Shown here in pieces: positions 26,693 to 35,422 of a DNA stretch of 64,000 bases. Below the pieces are notes generated by a model that saw nothing but the letters and a program-made list of their open reading frames with translations, was not told the DNA's origin and ran no database searches. Origin of the DNA: UBA6170 sp942491385 (GTDB lineage Bacteria > Chloroflexota > Anaerolineae > Anaerolineales > Anaerolineaceae); contig CALOAF010000006.1 in NCBI GenBank assembly GCA_942491385.1, positions 155,673 through 219,672 on the forward strand, in the 5' to 3' direction. The number at the start of each line of letters is the position of its first letter. Within the stretch, counting starts at the first letter, position 1. The translations under genes and the position numbers were made by a program.

Positions 26693-27585
26693 TCTGATGA
26701 AATTTCTAGCGTCTCATTCGCGAGGATCTCCAAGACGGAAATGATGGCTGAGTTATCCAGATTGCCAAGATTATTTTGTAACATACTCTGATATAACTGC
26801 TGGTCAATTGCACAGGATGGCAAAGGAATTCCGTATTCTTTGGCAGTTTCCATCACAATATTGAGATCTTTTGATTGCATAGAAGCTTTGAACCCTGGTT
26901 GCCGGTTGCCGTTGAATAGTCGTGGCGGTTTCACATCCAATGACCAACATTGGGCCGCACCACCTCGAATAGCGTCAACAACCTTCATGGGATCTGCCCC
27001 TGCTTTCTGAGCAAATATCAGCAGTTCTCCCATAGCTACCATTTGTGCTGCCACCATGATTTGATTGGCGGCCTTGGCAATTTGACCTGAACCAGCAGCG
27101 CCAATATGGGTAATTGTTTTTCCCATCACTTCGAAAATTGGGCGAACTTTTTCCAGCGCTTCTTCGGGTCCACCGACCATAATGGTGAGAGTGCCGTGAA
27201 TCGCTCCAATATCACCACCAGAAACTGGTGCATCCAACGCCAGGATACCTTTTTTAGCCAGAGAATTAGCGATGGTGCGGGCAACCGTTGGTTTAATCGT
27301 CGAATTATCAACAAATATCAGTCCAGGTTTTCCGCCAACCATAATAGAGTTCTCTCCAAACACGATATTTTCCACATCTGTAGAGTCAGGCAGGTTTGTG
27401 AAGACAATATCAACCTGTGAGGCCACTTCTGCTGGAGAAAACGCTTCTATAGCACCTTCTTGAACCAACTCCTGCACTTTTTCTCTACTGCGGTTGTGAA
27501 CAACAAGAGGATATCCAGCTTTTAAAATATTTCGCGCGATTGGTTTCCCCATTAATCCCAATCCAATATAACCAACTTTGAGCAT
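26689..27585 (-). CDS. Beta-hydroxyacid dehydrogenase (3-hydroxyisobutyrate/tartronate semialdehyde reductase family)
   Basis: A 298-residue NAD(P)-dependent enzyme. GYIGLGLMGKPIARNI is the N-terminal Rossmann motif, DAPVSGGDIGA is the substrate-binding motif, and GSGQIAKAANQ carries the catalytic lysine of the family. Candidate reactions are oxidation of 3-hydroxyisobutyrate or reduction of tartronate semialdehyde; the choice cannot be made from motifs alone. ATG 27585 is preceded by AGGAG; the in-frame ATG eleven codons upstream lacks one. Its stop overlaps the stop of the convergent membrane protein gene. Confidence 0.88.
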   Translation of the reverse strand: MLKVGYIGLGLMGKPIARNILKAGYPLVVHNRSREKVQELVQEGAIEAFSPAEVASQVDIVFTNLPDSTDVENIVFGENSIMVGGKPGLIFVDNSTIKPTVARTIANSLAKKGILALDAPVSGGDIGAIHGTLTIMVGGPEEALEKVRPIFEVMGKTITHIGAAGSGQIAKAANQIMVAAQMVAMGELLIFAQKAGADPMKVVDAIRGGAAQCWSLDVKPPRLFNGNRQPGFKASMQSKDLNIVMETAKEYGIPLPSCAIDQQLYQSMLQNNLGNLDNSAIISVLEILANETLEISSD

Positions 27586-27718
27586 TATTTCTCCTGATAT
27601 TGGTGATTTATTAAGCAATAATTTTGATTAAACCGTACAAAACTTGTCAGATAATTGTACAATAAGAACGCCACTTATCAGTAGATAAATTTTCAATCGT
27701 AGCACCGGGAGGTTACAG

Positions 27719-28462
27719 ATGTCGGAAATTCAATATCATATTCGGGTTGGTGAAGATGATGTAGGCAAGTATGTTTTATTGCCGGGTGACCCTGGCAGAT
27801 GTGAGTCGATTGCCAATTACTTTGATGAACCAAAATTTGTTTCTTTTAACCGAGAACATAAAGTGTACACTGGTTTTTTGGGGGGTGAAAAGGTTTCTGT
27901 TGTGTCAACTGGAATGGGCTGTCCTTCGACAGCCATCGCAGTAGAGGAATTGGTGAAGATAGGATGTCATACATTTATTCGGGTAGGTACCTCTGGAGCG
28001 ATGCAGCCGCATATGGAAGTTGGTGATATCGCTATCATCAATGCTGCCATTCGGGATGAAGGAACAAGCAGACAATATTTGCCTATTGAATACCCTGCCA
28101 TCGCAGATTTGGACGTGATGAATGCCCTGGTACAGGCTTCGAAAAAATTGAAATACACTCATTTTGTTGGCGTATCGCATACTAAAGATTCTTTTTATAG
28201 TGAAGTGGAACCAGACCGAATGCCCATGGCTTCATTCCTGAAAGATCGTTGGAATCAATGGGTTGCTGGCGGTGCAATCTGTTCAGAAATGGAAGCATCC
28301 ATCGTTTATATATTGGCAGGAATTTATCGTAAACGGGCTGGGGCTGTCACCATGATCATTGGTAGTGATATGGATACAATTTCAAAAAAACATGACCCTG
28401 ACGGTATGATTCGGGTGGCAATAGAAGCCCTACGAATTTTGATAGAAAAAGACATAGCATAA
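27719..28462 (+). CDS. udp: Uridine phosphorylase-type nucleoside phosphorylase
   Basis: 247 residues of the NP-I phosphorylase family. LLPGDPGRCE near the N-terminus is the phosphate-binding start, IRVGTSGAMQ is the conserved central loop, and CSEMEAS is the substrate-binding Glu-Met-Glu region. Uridine phosphorylase splits uridine into uracil and ribose-1-phosphate for salvage. The similarity is clearest to Udp, but related purine-specific members exist. GGGAGG precedes the ATG. A bidirectional terminator follows. Confidence 0.87.
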   Translation: MSEIQYHIRVGEDDVGKYVLLPGDPGRCESIANYFDEPKFVSFNREHKVYTGFLGGEKVSVVSTGMGCPSTAIAVEELVKIGCHTFIRVGTSGAMQPHMEVGDIAIINAAIRDEGTSRQYLPIEYPAIADLDVMNALVQASKKLKYTHFVGVSHTKDSFYSEVEPDRMPMASFLKDRWNQWVAGGAICSEMEASIVYILAGIYRKRAGAVTMIIGSDMDTISKKHDPDGMIRVAIEALRILIEKDIA

Positions 28463-28470
28463 TCAGGTTA

Positions 28471-28505
28471 AGAAAATCCCCTCTGTTTTTTGGAGGGGAT
28501 TTTCT
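28471..28505. terminator. Bidirectional terminator between udp and valS
   Basis: A perfect 13-bp stem, AGAAAATCCCCTC with GAGGGGATTTTCT, around a short T-rich loop. It sits between two convergent genes, with A- and T-rich flanks, so it can end transcription from both sides. Confidence 0.85.
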
Positions 28506-28508
28506 TAT

Positions 28509-31208
28509 TTACGTGAGGTTTTCTAGTTGTTCCCTTAATTTGGCCTCTGTTTCCAGGAACTGGCTCAATTTCTCTTTTTCTTTCTGAACCACAATAGGAG
28601 GTGCTTTCTCTGCAAAAGGAGAATTTAAAAGGTTCTTAAGCCGCGTAATCTGACTTTGTATCTCGGAGATTTCTTTATTGATCCTCTCTTTTTCTGCATT
28701 CACATCGATAAAATCATCCAGCGGCAGGAATACTTCAATCCCAGATAGCACTACCGTTGTCTGGTTGATTGGTTTTTCATCTAAAACCTGGAAATTCCTG
28801 GTTTCATTTTTGTCCAGATTTGCGAGGGCAATAATTGTATTTTCCTGATCAGACATGATCTCATATTTTTCTCCTGCTACAATCGTGGCGGGGATTTTCT
28901 TTGAAGGTGGAATCTTTTTTTCAGCTCGGATATTTCTGATACTGCGAACAATTTCCTGAATGATATTGAAGTTTTTGATTTTCTCATCTTCCCAACCTTC
29001 AATATCCTGGGCTTCAGGCCATCTGGCAATAATTAGTGCCTCTTCCCATCCAGATTTCGGGGAAAATTGGTCAGATTTCTCCTGACAGGCAGATTTAAGA
29101 TGTCCCCACAATTCCTCCGTTACATAAGGAGTGAATGGGTGCAAAAGTCGCAAACAATTATCCAATACTTTAATCAATGTTTGGACGGTGTAAAAAGCAC
29201 GATCAGGGCTTTCAGTAATTTGAATTTTCGCAATTTCCAGATACCAATCTGCAAACTCACTCCAGAAGAAATCGTAGATCTGACGACCTGCTTCGCCATA
29301 TTGGTGGTTACTGAATAACCGCTCCACATCGCGAATTAATTGATTCATCCTCGCCCAAATCCAGGAATCTGCTAATGTCCATTCTGGGGGTTTGGAGGGT
29401 TTATCAGGAGATTTCTCCAGATTGCCAAGGACAAATCGTCCAGCATTCCAAACTTTATTGGCGAAATTGCGATTGGCTTCCACCTTTTTGATGGAGATAT
29501 TGGTATCGTTTCCAGGGGTTGATCCTACCAGCACGGTGAACCGCAATGCATCTGTACCCATTTCATCCATCACTTCCAATGGATCAATGGAGTTACCCTT
29601 GGTTTTGCTCATTTTCACACCGTTCTCATCGCGGATGATGCCATGCAAATAAACGGTTTCAAAAGGCGCATGATCAGTAAATTCCAATCCAAACATAATC
29701 ATTCGGGCAACCCAAAAGAAAAGGATGTCATAACCTGTTTCCATCATTGTCGTTGGGTAAAAGTAATTTAAGTCCGGTGTCTTATCAGGCCATCCTAATG
29801 TTGAAAATGGCCATAGTCCTGAGCTAAACCAGGTATCCAAGACATCCTCATCCTGATAAATATTGGTGCTGAGGCATTTTTCACATTGATCGGGATCTTC
29901 CCGGCTGACGGTAATATGGTTACAGTCTGAGCAATACCAAACCGGAATACGATGTCCCCACCATAATTGCCGGCTGATACACCAATCCTGGATGTTTTCA
30001 AGCCAATTATTGTAAATTTTGCTGAACCGTTCAGGAATGATGTTAATTTGGCCGTTGTGAACAGCCTCCAAACCTCTTTCAGCGAGTGGTTTCATGTTCA
30101 CAAACCATTGTGTAGAGATCATTGGCTCAATGATTTCTCCACCGCGTTCTGATCTTGGCACCATGTGTGTGTAGGGCTGTGCTTTTATCACCAGGTTGGC
30201 GGCTTGCATATCCTTCCAGATTGCTTTTCGGCATTCAAATCGATCCATACCAAGATATGGCCCACCGTTTTCATTGATGATTGCGTTTTTATCCAGAATG
30301 CTGATGAATTCCAGTTGGTGACGTTTACCGATATCATAGTCATTTGGGTCGTGCGCAGGCGTTATTTTTAAAGAGCCTGTTCCAAATTCCCGATCAACAT
30401 ATTCATCTGCAATAACAAGAATTTCTCTATTTAAGATGGGAACCAGCACTTTTCTACCGATAAATTTTTGGTAGCGTTCATCTTCTGGATGGACAGCCAC
30501 AGCCGTATCCCCAAGAATAGTTTCTGGTCGGGTCGTCGCTACAGGGATGAATTCTTCACTTTCATCTGCCAGCCTGTATTTGAAGTAATAAAGAAAACCA
30601 GGCTCTTCCACGTATTCCACTTCCAGATCAGAAACGGCTGTTTTCAAACGTGGTGACCAATTGATCATCCTGGGACCACGATAGATCAATCCTTTTTCAT
30701 ATAAACGCACAAAAGCTTCGCGAACGGACTTGGAAAGACCCTCGTCTAGTGTAAATCGTTCACGTTCCCAATCACAGGAAGCTCCCAAGCGGCGGATTTG
30801 CTGAGTGATGCGGCTGCCATATTTATGCTTCCATGCCCAAATTTCTGCTTCAAATTTCTCTCGTCCTAATTCTTCCCTTGACGAGCCTTGTTCTTCCAGC
30901 ATTTTCTCAACCATCAGCTGCGTAGCGATGCCTGCATGGTCCGTACCAGGAACCCACAAGGTTGGAATCCCTTTCATACGATGGTAGCGGATCATCAAGT
31001 CTTCCATGGCAACAAATAAGGCATGCCCCAGATGCAAAGCTCCGGTTACATTCGGAGGAGGAATTGAGATCACATACGGTTTACTAGATGGATCAAAATT
31101 GGCAGATTTGGGGTCATTGGAGGGTTTAAAAAAGCCTTCCTTTTCCCACCAGCCATATAATTTTTCTTCCACATTTGAAAATTCATAGGCTTTTGGTAGT
31201 TCTTTCAT
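28509..31208 (-). CDS. valS: Valyl-tRNA synthetase
   Basis: An 899-residue class I synthetase. The HIGH-type motif is GALHLGHAL (about residues 53-61), and the KMSKS-type motif is VKMSKTKGNS (about 530). The CP1 editing insertion with TTRPETILGDTAVAVHP lies between them. The anticodon-binding domain and a C-terminal coiled coil (about 830-899, ValRS-type tRNA arm) are present, so it is full length. It charges tRNA-Val. AGGAG lies six bases before the ATG. Expression is controlled by the T-box leader at 31236-31486. Confidence 0.97.
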   Translation of the reverse strand: MKELPKAYEFSNVEEKLYGWWEKEGFFKPSNDPKSANFDPSSKPYVISIPPPNVTGALHLGHALFVAMEDLMIRYHRMKGIPTLWVPGTDHAGIATQLMVEKMLEEQGSSREELGREKFEAEIWAWKHKYGSRITQQIRRLGASCDWERERFTLDEGLSKSVREAFVRLYEKGLIYRGPRMINWSPRLKTAVSDLEVEYVEEPGFLYYFKYRLADESEEFIPVATTRPETILGDTAVAVHPEDERYQKFIGRKVLVPILNREILVIADEYVDREFGTGSLKITPAHDPNDYDIGKRHQLEFISILDKNAIINENGGPYLGMDRFECRKAIWKDMQAANLVIKAQPYTHMVPRSERGGEIIEPMISTQWFVNMKPLAERGLEAVHNGQINIIPERFSKIYNNWLENIQDWCISRQLWWGHRIPVWYCSDCNHITVSREDPDQCEKCLSTNIYQDEDVLDTWFSSGLWPFSTLGWPDKTPDLNYFYPTTMMETGYDILFFWVARMIMFGLEFTDHAPFETVYLHGIIRDENGVKMSKTKGNSIDPLEVMDEMGTDALRFTVLVGSTPGNDTNISIKKVEANRNFANKVWNAGRFVLGNLEKSPDKPSKPPEWTLADSWIWARMNQLIRDVERLFSNHQYGEAGRQIYDFFWSEFADWYLEIAKIQITESPDRAFYTVQTLIKVLDNCLRLLHPFTPYVTEELWGHLKSACQEKSDQFSPKSGWEEALIIARWPEAQDIEGWEDEKIKNFNIIQEIVRSIRNIRAEKKIPPSKKIPATIVAGEKYEIMSDQENTIIALANLDKNETRNFQVLDEKPINQTTVVLSGIEVFLPLDDFIDVNAEKERINKEISEIQSQITRLKNLLNSPFAEKAPPIVVQKEKEKLSQFLETEAKLREQLENLT

Positions 31209-31235
31209 TCAATTCTCCTGACTGATAAATGATCA

Positions 31236-31486
31236 AAAAATAAAAAAACACGCTGCCTCATTGAGGACGAAAGCGTGTTTCTTCCGTGGTACCACCTCGA
31301 TTCGTCAAGATAATTGACGCACTTGTCATAGCGATAACGGGCTGCTCCGTGCTGTTCTACTTTCCATTCGAATTTCTTCAGCATAGACCCCAGACGACTT
31401 CGGTGGTAGTTTCCCGTAGAGGCTTTCAGCCGCTGACCTCATTTTCTGTCGGTTCTTTGCCATCCTACTACTTCAGGGCGATTGTT
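31236..31486 (-). promoter_or_regulatory. T-box riboswitch leader of valS
   Basis: On the minus strand the T-box sequence AGGTGGTACCACGG lies at 31284-31297, close to the family consensus. It is followed by a terminator hairpin (AAACACGCT pairing with AGCGTGTTT, 31246-31280) and a T run. Upstream is a long Stem I-like region with a GGCTGAAAGCC element. Two adjacent GTC valine codons at 31393-31398 are candidates for the specifier, but the fold was not computed. Uncharged tRNA-Val would stabilise the antiterminator and allow valS expression. Confidence 0.9.
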
Positions 31487-31492
31487 GAAAAG

Positions 31493-31521
31493 ATTATATG
31501 ATGTTCGCCTGGTCATGTCAA
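31493..31521 (-). promoter_or_regulatory. Consensus sigma70-type promoter of valS
   Basis: On the minus strand, TTGACA (31516-31521), a 17-bp spacer, and TATAAT (31493-31498): a perfect match in both boxes. Transcription would begin near 31486, at the start of the T-box leader. The remaining gap on the other side, 31522-31676, shows no gene and no clear promoter for the lipoprotein. Confidence 0.9.
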
Positions 31522-31676
31522 CAGCGATCTTTCTATTGTGGTAACCAAACTTCGAATGTGCCCCAAACTCTGATTTCAAAAAAAAATTATTTTAAGCGCA
31601 ATACCTATTGAATCTTTTGTTTAAGAAACTGAATGTGATACCATTTAACCAATTCATTGCTATAGATATTTCACTT

Positions 31677-32762
31677 ATGGGACAACACAAATTTTATTTT
31701 TTACTTTTGATCTTAACTCTGTTAATATCCAGTTGTAACGGAAATCCCTCCTTGGGTGAGGATGATTCTTCTCCTTTGGTTAATTCTGATGCTCCCTTAT
31801 CAACACAAACGATTTTATCACCCAGCTCTTATCTAAAACCTTGCGACCTGATTAGTTTGTCGCAAATGGAAGCAATCTTTCAAGAAAGTCCTTTATTTAT
31901 AAATGAGGAAAATGGTGGATGTGTTATCAGAAATCAGTGGGATACCCGCTCGATATGGATTTCAGTTTTTCAAGGGGAACAAGCTTTTGCGGCCATGCAA
32001 TGGCACACACGGCAGCTTATCGATGGTTGGAAGGACCAGGATTTCCAAGCGTTGGTTGATGAAATCCTCAAAAATAATGAAAATCAATCGCTTAGCTCAT
32101 TGCAGGAAGCCAGATTGGTTGTGTATGAAAGAATGGAGTTCCGGTGGGAACGATTTCTTACAGTAGGAGACAGTGCATTTTGGATATTAAATTCGAGAGC
32201 TTTTAAAGGATTACTGGATGTTGTTGAGGATAAATATTATTTACAGATAGGTTTCAGTGGGTTTTTGGCTGCTAAGGTTCAATCGGAAATTGAAAATCTG
32301 GCGACATCAACCCTCAAACAAATCCCAGCTCAATTTTTTGTGAATTTTGATTTTCCGGAAGATGATGATGGTGAGCAATCTTCAGGAAATAGCGTGCTGG
32401 ATGTGCCCATTATTCTGGGTGTAACGAAAACTTCCCAGGAAATTTATTTTGGTGATCTGTGTGGTGATGAAACAACAACGATACGTGCCCAAATTGATAA
32501 TTACGAGATGGTTGATAATGTATATCTTGTTTTCAGGCTCATCAGCAATACTGAAACCAATGACAATTGGAAAACGGTGTTCATGACTCAGTTAACACCC
32601 ACAACCTGGGAAATTTCTTTATCGGCTGAGAAGTCGTTTTTAACTTATCAATTAATCAATGGCTCGCAGGTTGAGTACAACATTGCTGTCATTTATGGTG
32701 TTGACAGTGTGGTTAGAAGTTCAACCTATTCAGATATCTTGTTATTACAATGCAGAAAATAA
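31677..32762 (+). CDS. Predicted lipoprotein of unknown function
   Basis: 361 residues from ATG 31677. The N-terminus is a classic lipoprotein signal: a short basic region, a hydrophobic stretch, then LISSCNG, where C19-C20 region gives the lipidated cysteine. The longer frame from 31608 would put 23 residues before the signal and is not favoured. The mature part has a Ser/Pro-rich start, then a domain with a CDLISLSQMEAIF motif, like small bacterial DUF3558-type lipoproteins, and a C-terminal beta-rich section. No function is recognised. A terminator follows. Confidence 0.65.
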   Translation: MGQHKFYFLLLILTLLISSCNGNPSLGEDDSSPLVNSDAPLSTQTILSPSSYLKPCDLISLSQMEAIFQESPLFINEENGGCVIRNQWDTRSIWISVFQGEQAFAAMQWHTRQLIDGWKDQDFQALVDEILKNNENQSLSSLQEARLVVYERMEFRWERFLTVGDSAFWILNSRAFKGLLDVVEDKYYLQIGFSGFLAAKVQSEIENLATSTLKQIPAQFFVNFDFPEDDDGEQSSGNSVLDVPIILGVTKTSQEIYFGDLCGDETTTIRAQIDNYEMVDNVYLVFRLISNTETNDNWKTVFMTQLTPTTWEISLSAEKSFLTYQLINGSQVEYNIAVIYGVDSVVRSSTYSDILLLQCRK

Positions 32763-32763
32763 G

Positions 32764-32797
32764 AAAACACCAGACGTTTCGTTAAATCTGGTGTTTT
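32764..32797. terminator. Terminator between the lipoprotein and aldo/keto reductase genes
   Basis: An 11-bp stem, AAAACACCAGA with TCTGGTGTTTT, with a 12-nt loop. It sits between convergent genes and may act in both directions. Confidence 0.8.
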
Positions 32798-32820
32798 GTA
32801 AATCGTTTTATCGATTGCCT

Positions 32821-33792
32821 TTATTCTTCGTTTGTCTCATCCAAAGGTCCAATGATGATCTCGATTCTTTCAAGAACTTCATTTGTCAATTTTTGCAGTG
32901 CTTCTGCAGCCAGTAAATTTTCATCCAATTGTTCCAGGCGTGTAGCACCGGTGATGACTGCTGAGACTTCTTTTCTTCTTAATAACCAGGCGATTGCCAA
33001 TTGCGCGGTGGTTATCTCTAATTCATTTGCTAAAGCAGTCAATGATTTAACTTTTTCGATCTTTTCATCTGTAATCCGGTTGCGAATCCAACTCATATTC
33101 TCTAGAGAAGCTCGTGATCCTTCCGGGATGCCATCATTGTATTTCCCGGAGAGAATACCGTAATATAAGGGAGACCAGGTGGTAAGACCGATGCCAAATT
33201 CTCTACAAACGGGGGTCAATTCCTCTTCCACTCTTTTGCGATGGAACAAGTTATATTGAGGTTGTTCCACCACCGGAGGAATGAGATTGAATTGCCGTGC
33301 GATACCTCTGGCATGCGTGATCTGGGCTGCTTCCCATTCGGAGGTACCCCAATACAGAATTTTTCCTTGTTGGATAAATGTGTTCATTGTATAAACAACT
33401 TCTTCCACAGGAGTGTCAGGATCATAACGATGGCAATAATATATGTCCACATAATCCAATCCCATCCTCGTGAGCGAGGCGTTCAAAGATTCAGTCATAT
33501 GTTTGCGGGACAAGCCACGACCGTTGGGTCCAGGCATCGTTGGCCAAAATACTTTACTGGATAGCACCAATGCTTCACGGGGGAGGTCTTTTATTGCTTT
33601 TCCGACAACAGTTTCTGCCTGACCGAGTGCATAAGCATCCGCATTATCAAAGAAATTGATTCCCTGATCGTATGCAGCATGAATTAAGTCAGACGAAACC
33701 TTTTCATCGATTTGATTTCCAATCGTTATCCAAGCACCCAGTGCAATTTCACTTACTTTTAACCCTGATTTGCCTAACCTTCGATAATGCAT
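32821..33792 (-). CDS. Aldo/keto reductase
   Basis: A 323-residue (beta/alpha)8 NADP(H)-dependent reductase of the branch that includes potassium-channel beta subunits and YghZ-like enzymes. The catalytic tetrad can be read: Asp and Tyr in FFDNADAYALG, Lys in LSSKVFWP and His in YYCHRYDPDTP. It reduces aldehydes or ketones; the natural substrate is unknown. It lies 10 bases downstream of the lysine-aminomutase-type gene on the same strand, with AGGAG in the gap, so the two are probably cotranscribed. Confidence 0.92.
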   Translation of the reverse strand: MHYRRLGKSGLKVSEIALGAWITIGNQIDEKVSSDLIHAAYDQGINFFDNADAYALGQAETVVGKAIKDLPREALVLSSKVFWPTMPGPNGRGLSRKHMTESLNASLTRMGLDYVDIYYCHRYDPDTPVEEVVYTMNTFIQQGKILYWGTSEWEAAQITHARGIARQFNLIPPVVEQPQYNLFHRKRVEEELTPVCREFGIGLTTWSPLYYGILSGKYNDGIPEGSRASLENMSWIRNRITDEKIEKVKSLTALANELEITTAQLAIAWLLRRKEVSAVITGATRLEQLDENLLAAEALQKLTNEVLERIEIIIGPLDETNEE

Positions 33793-33802
33793 TTCTTCTC
33801 CT

Positions 33803-35137
33803 TTACTTTTTTATTTGTCCGATGCCAAGTGGTTTCCATTTATCTTCATTATTTCGTAAGCGGTGTTGCCCTCCTCCTCGATTATGCAATAAATCGAAGC
33901 CGTCGGGTTTGATGAACATTTCCTCGCCATCCAATAATCCGGAAACACCGCTTTGACCGGGTTCACCGCGTTTGGATTGGCAATATGAACAAGTTTCTGT
34001 ATCATGTATCTCATATTCGACCGGTTCTTCGTAAGTAGTTATATATCCTTCGTAATTGCGGAGAACAATCTTATGATCTGACGCACTGATCAGATAATTG
34101 GGCATCACCGGTATTTTGCCACCTCCACCCGGTGCATCCACAACGTAAGTCGGTACTGCGTACCCGGAAGTATGGCCACGCAAGCCTTCGATGATTTCGA
34201 TACCTTTGGCAACAGGCGTCCTAAAATGCCCAGCGCCATCTACCAAATCGCATTGATAAAGGTAATATGGTCGGACTCTGATCTGCACCAGGTCTTGCAC
34301 CAATTTTCTCTGAATATGCACACAATCATTAACCCCAGCAAGAAGAACCGATTGGTTGCCTAACGGAATTCCTGCGCGTGTTAATTTATCGCAGGCAATT
34401 TCTAACTCTTTACTGATTTCATTCGGATGGTTCACATGAATATTCAGCCATAATGGGTGGTATTTTTGTAATACATCACACAATTCATCCGTCACCCGTT
34501 GTGGCATAAATACCGGTACTCTGGATCCGATTCTGATTATCTCGATATGAGGTATTTCCCTGAGTGAAGCCAATAATTGTTCCAAAACCTTTGGTGCTAA
34601 TGTTAACGGATCGCCTCCGGATAAGAGTACATCACGAACCTGAGGGGTTTTTCTAAGGTAATCGAGTTGTAATTCAAATTCAGATTTTGAAAAAGTTGCA
34701 CTAGGATCACCAACGATTCTTGAGCGTGTGCAATAGCGACAATATGATGCACACTGGGTCGTTACCAACATCAATACTCGGTCAGGATAGCGGTGAACCA
34801 ACCCTGGAACTGGTGAATGGCGATCTTCTGCCAAAGAATCTTCCATCATTCCGGTAAATGGTACAATTTCACCGGCGGTAGGAATCACTTGTAATCGGAT
34901 CGGATCATTTTCATCTTCGCGATCAATTAAAGAAGCGTAGTAAGGGGTGATATCCACCCGAAACAATCCATCGGAATTGAGCGCTTTCTTCTCGCTAGCC
35001 GTCAAATTTAGAATTTTTTCAAAATCATCAACTGAATTCAAGCGATTTGCCATTTGCCAACGCCAATCATTCCATTTTTCATCAGGAACATCTGTGTAAA
35101 AAGGGGCACGCTTGCTAGTAAATTTGTTTTGTGTCAT
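33803..35137 (-). CDS. kamA: Lysine 2,3-aminomutase family radical SAM enzyme
   Basis: 444 residues. The radical SAM cluster motif is C129, C133, C136 (TQCASYCRYCTR). DAPGGGGKIPVMPN holds the lysine expected to bind PLP, and C-terminal cysteines (HDTETCSYCQSKR) are typical of the zinc site of lysine 2,3-aminomutase. The reaction is migration of the alpha-amino group of lysine (or glutamate in some members) to the beta position, giving beta-lysine for degradation or for N-acetyl-beta-lysine as compatible solute. No ablB acetyltransferase is adjacent. AAGGAG precedes the ATG. Confidence 0.9.
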   Translation of the reverse strand: MTQNKFTSKRAPFYTDVPDEKWNDWRWQMANRLNSVDDFEKILNLTASEKKALNSDGLFRVDITPYYASLIDREDENDPIRLQVIPTAGEIVPFTGMMEDSLAEDRHSPVPGLVHRYPDRVLMLVTTQCASYCRYCTRSRIVGDPSATFSKSEFELQLDYLRKTPQVRDVLLSGGDPLTLAPKVLEQLLASLREIPHIEIIRIGSRVPVFMPQRVTDELCDVLQKYHPLWLNIHVNHPNEISKELEIACDKLTRAGIPLGNQSVLLAGVNDCVHIQRKLVQDLVQIRVRPYYLYQCDLVDGAGHFRTPVAKGIEIIEGLRGHTSGYAVPTYVVDAPGGGGKIPVMPNYLISASDHKIVLRNYEGYITTYEEPVEYEIHDTETCSYCQSKRGEPGQSGVSGLLDGEEMFIKPDGFDLLHNRGGGQHRLRNNEDKWKPLGIGQIKK

Positions 35138-35197
35138 TTGTTTTTCTCCTTATTTTATAAAATTAATTATTTTCTGATACAAAAAAATAGGAGGATC

Positions 35198-35290
35198 ATG
35201 ATCAGTGCGAAAAAATCCCGCAATGGGATGGTTATTGATCGTAATAAGCATAATAATATTGTAGTGAGAATGATCAGAAGGGTCAACTAA
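35198..35290 (+). CDS. Candidate small basic protein (30 aa)
   Basis: ATG 35198 follows a perfect AGGAGG (35189-35194) by three bases, a close but workable spacing. The reading frame encodes 30 residues rich in Lys, Arg and Asn (for example SAKKSRNG and RMIRRVN). It lies in the divergent gap between the aminomutase gene and the hrcA promoter. No homologue is known to me, and such short frames arise by chance; only the ribosome binding site supports it. Confidence 0.25.
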   Translation: MISAKKSRNGMVIDRNKHNNIVVRMIRRVN

Positions 35291-35343
35291 GTTGCCCAGG
35301 TTTCAGCGAATATCAGAATTCTATTAGAAAACCAAATAGTGTC

Positions 35344-35372
35344 TTGACGTTGATTTTTCGCCATGATATTAT
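35344..35372 (+). promoter_or_regulatory. Promoter of the hrcA-grpE-dnaK operon
   Basis: TTGACG (35344-35349), a 17-bp spacer, and TATTAT (35367-35372). It lies 13 bases before the CIRCE operator, so HrcA bound there would block transcription at the start. Confidence 0.88.
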
Positions 35373-35385
35373 ATTTCATAGGTTA

Positions 35386-35412
35386 TTAGCACTCTTAATG
35401 CAAGAGTGCTAA
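35386..35412 (+). promoter_or_regulatory. CIRCE operator (HrcA binding site)
   Basis: TTAGCACTC, nine bases, GAGTGCTAA: a perfect match to the CIRCE inverted repeat, in the leader just upstream of hrcA. HrcA represses here under normal conditions and is released on heat shock, aided by chaperones. Confidence 0.98.
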
Positions 35413-35422
35413 TTGAAAAATT

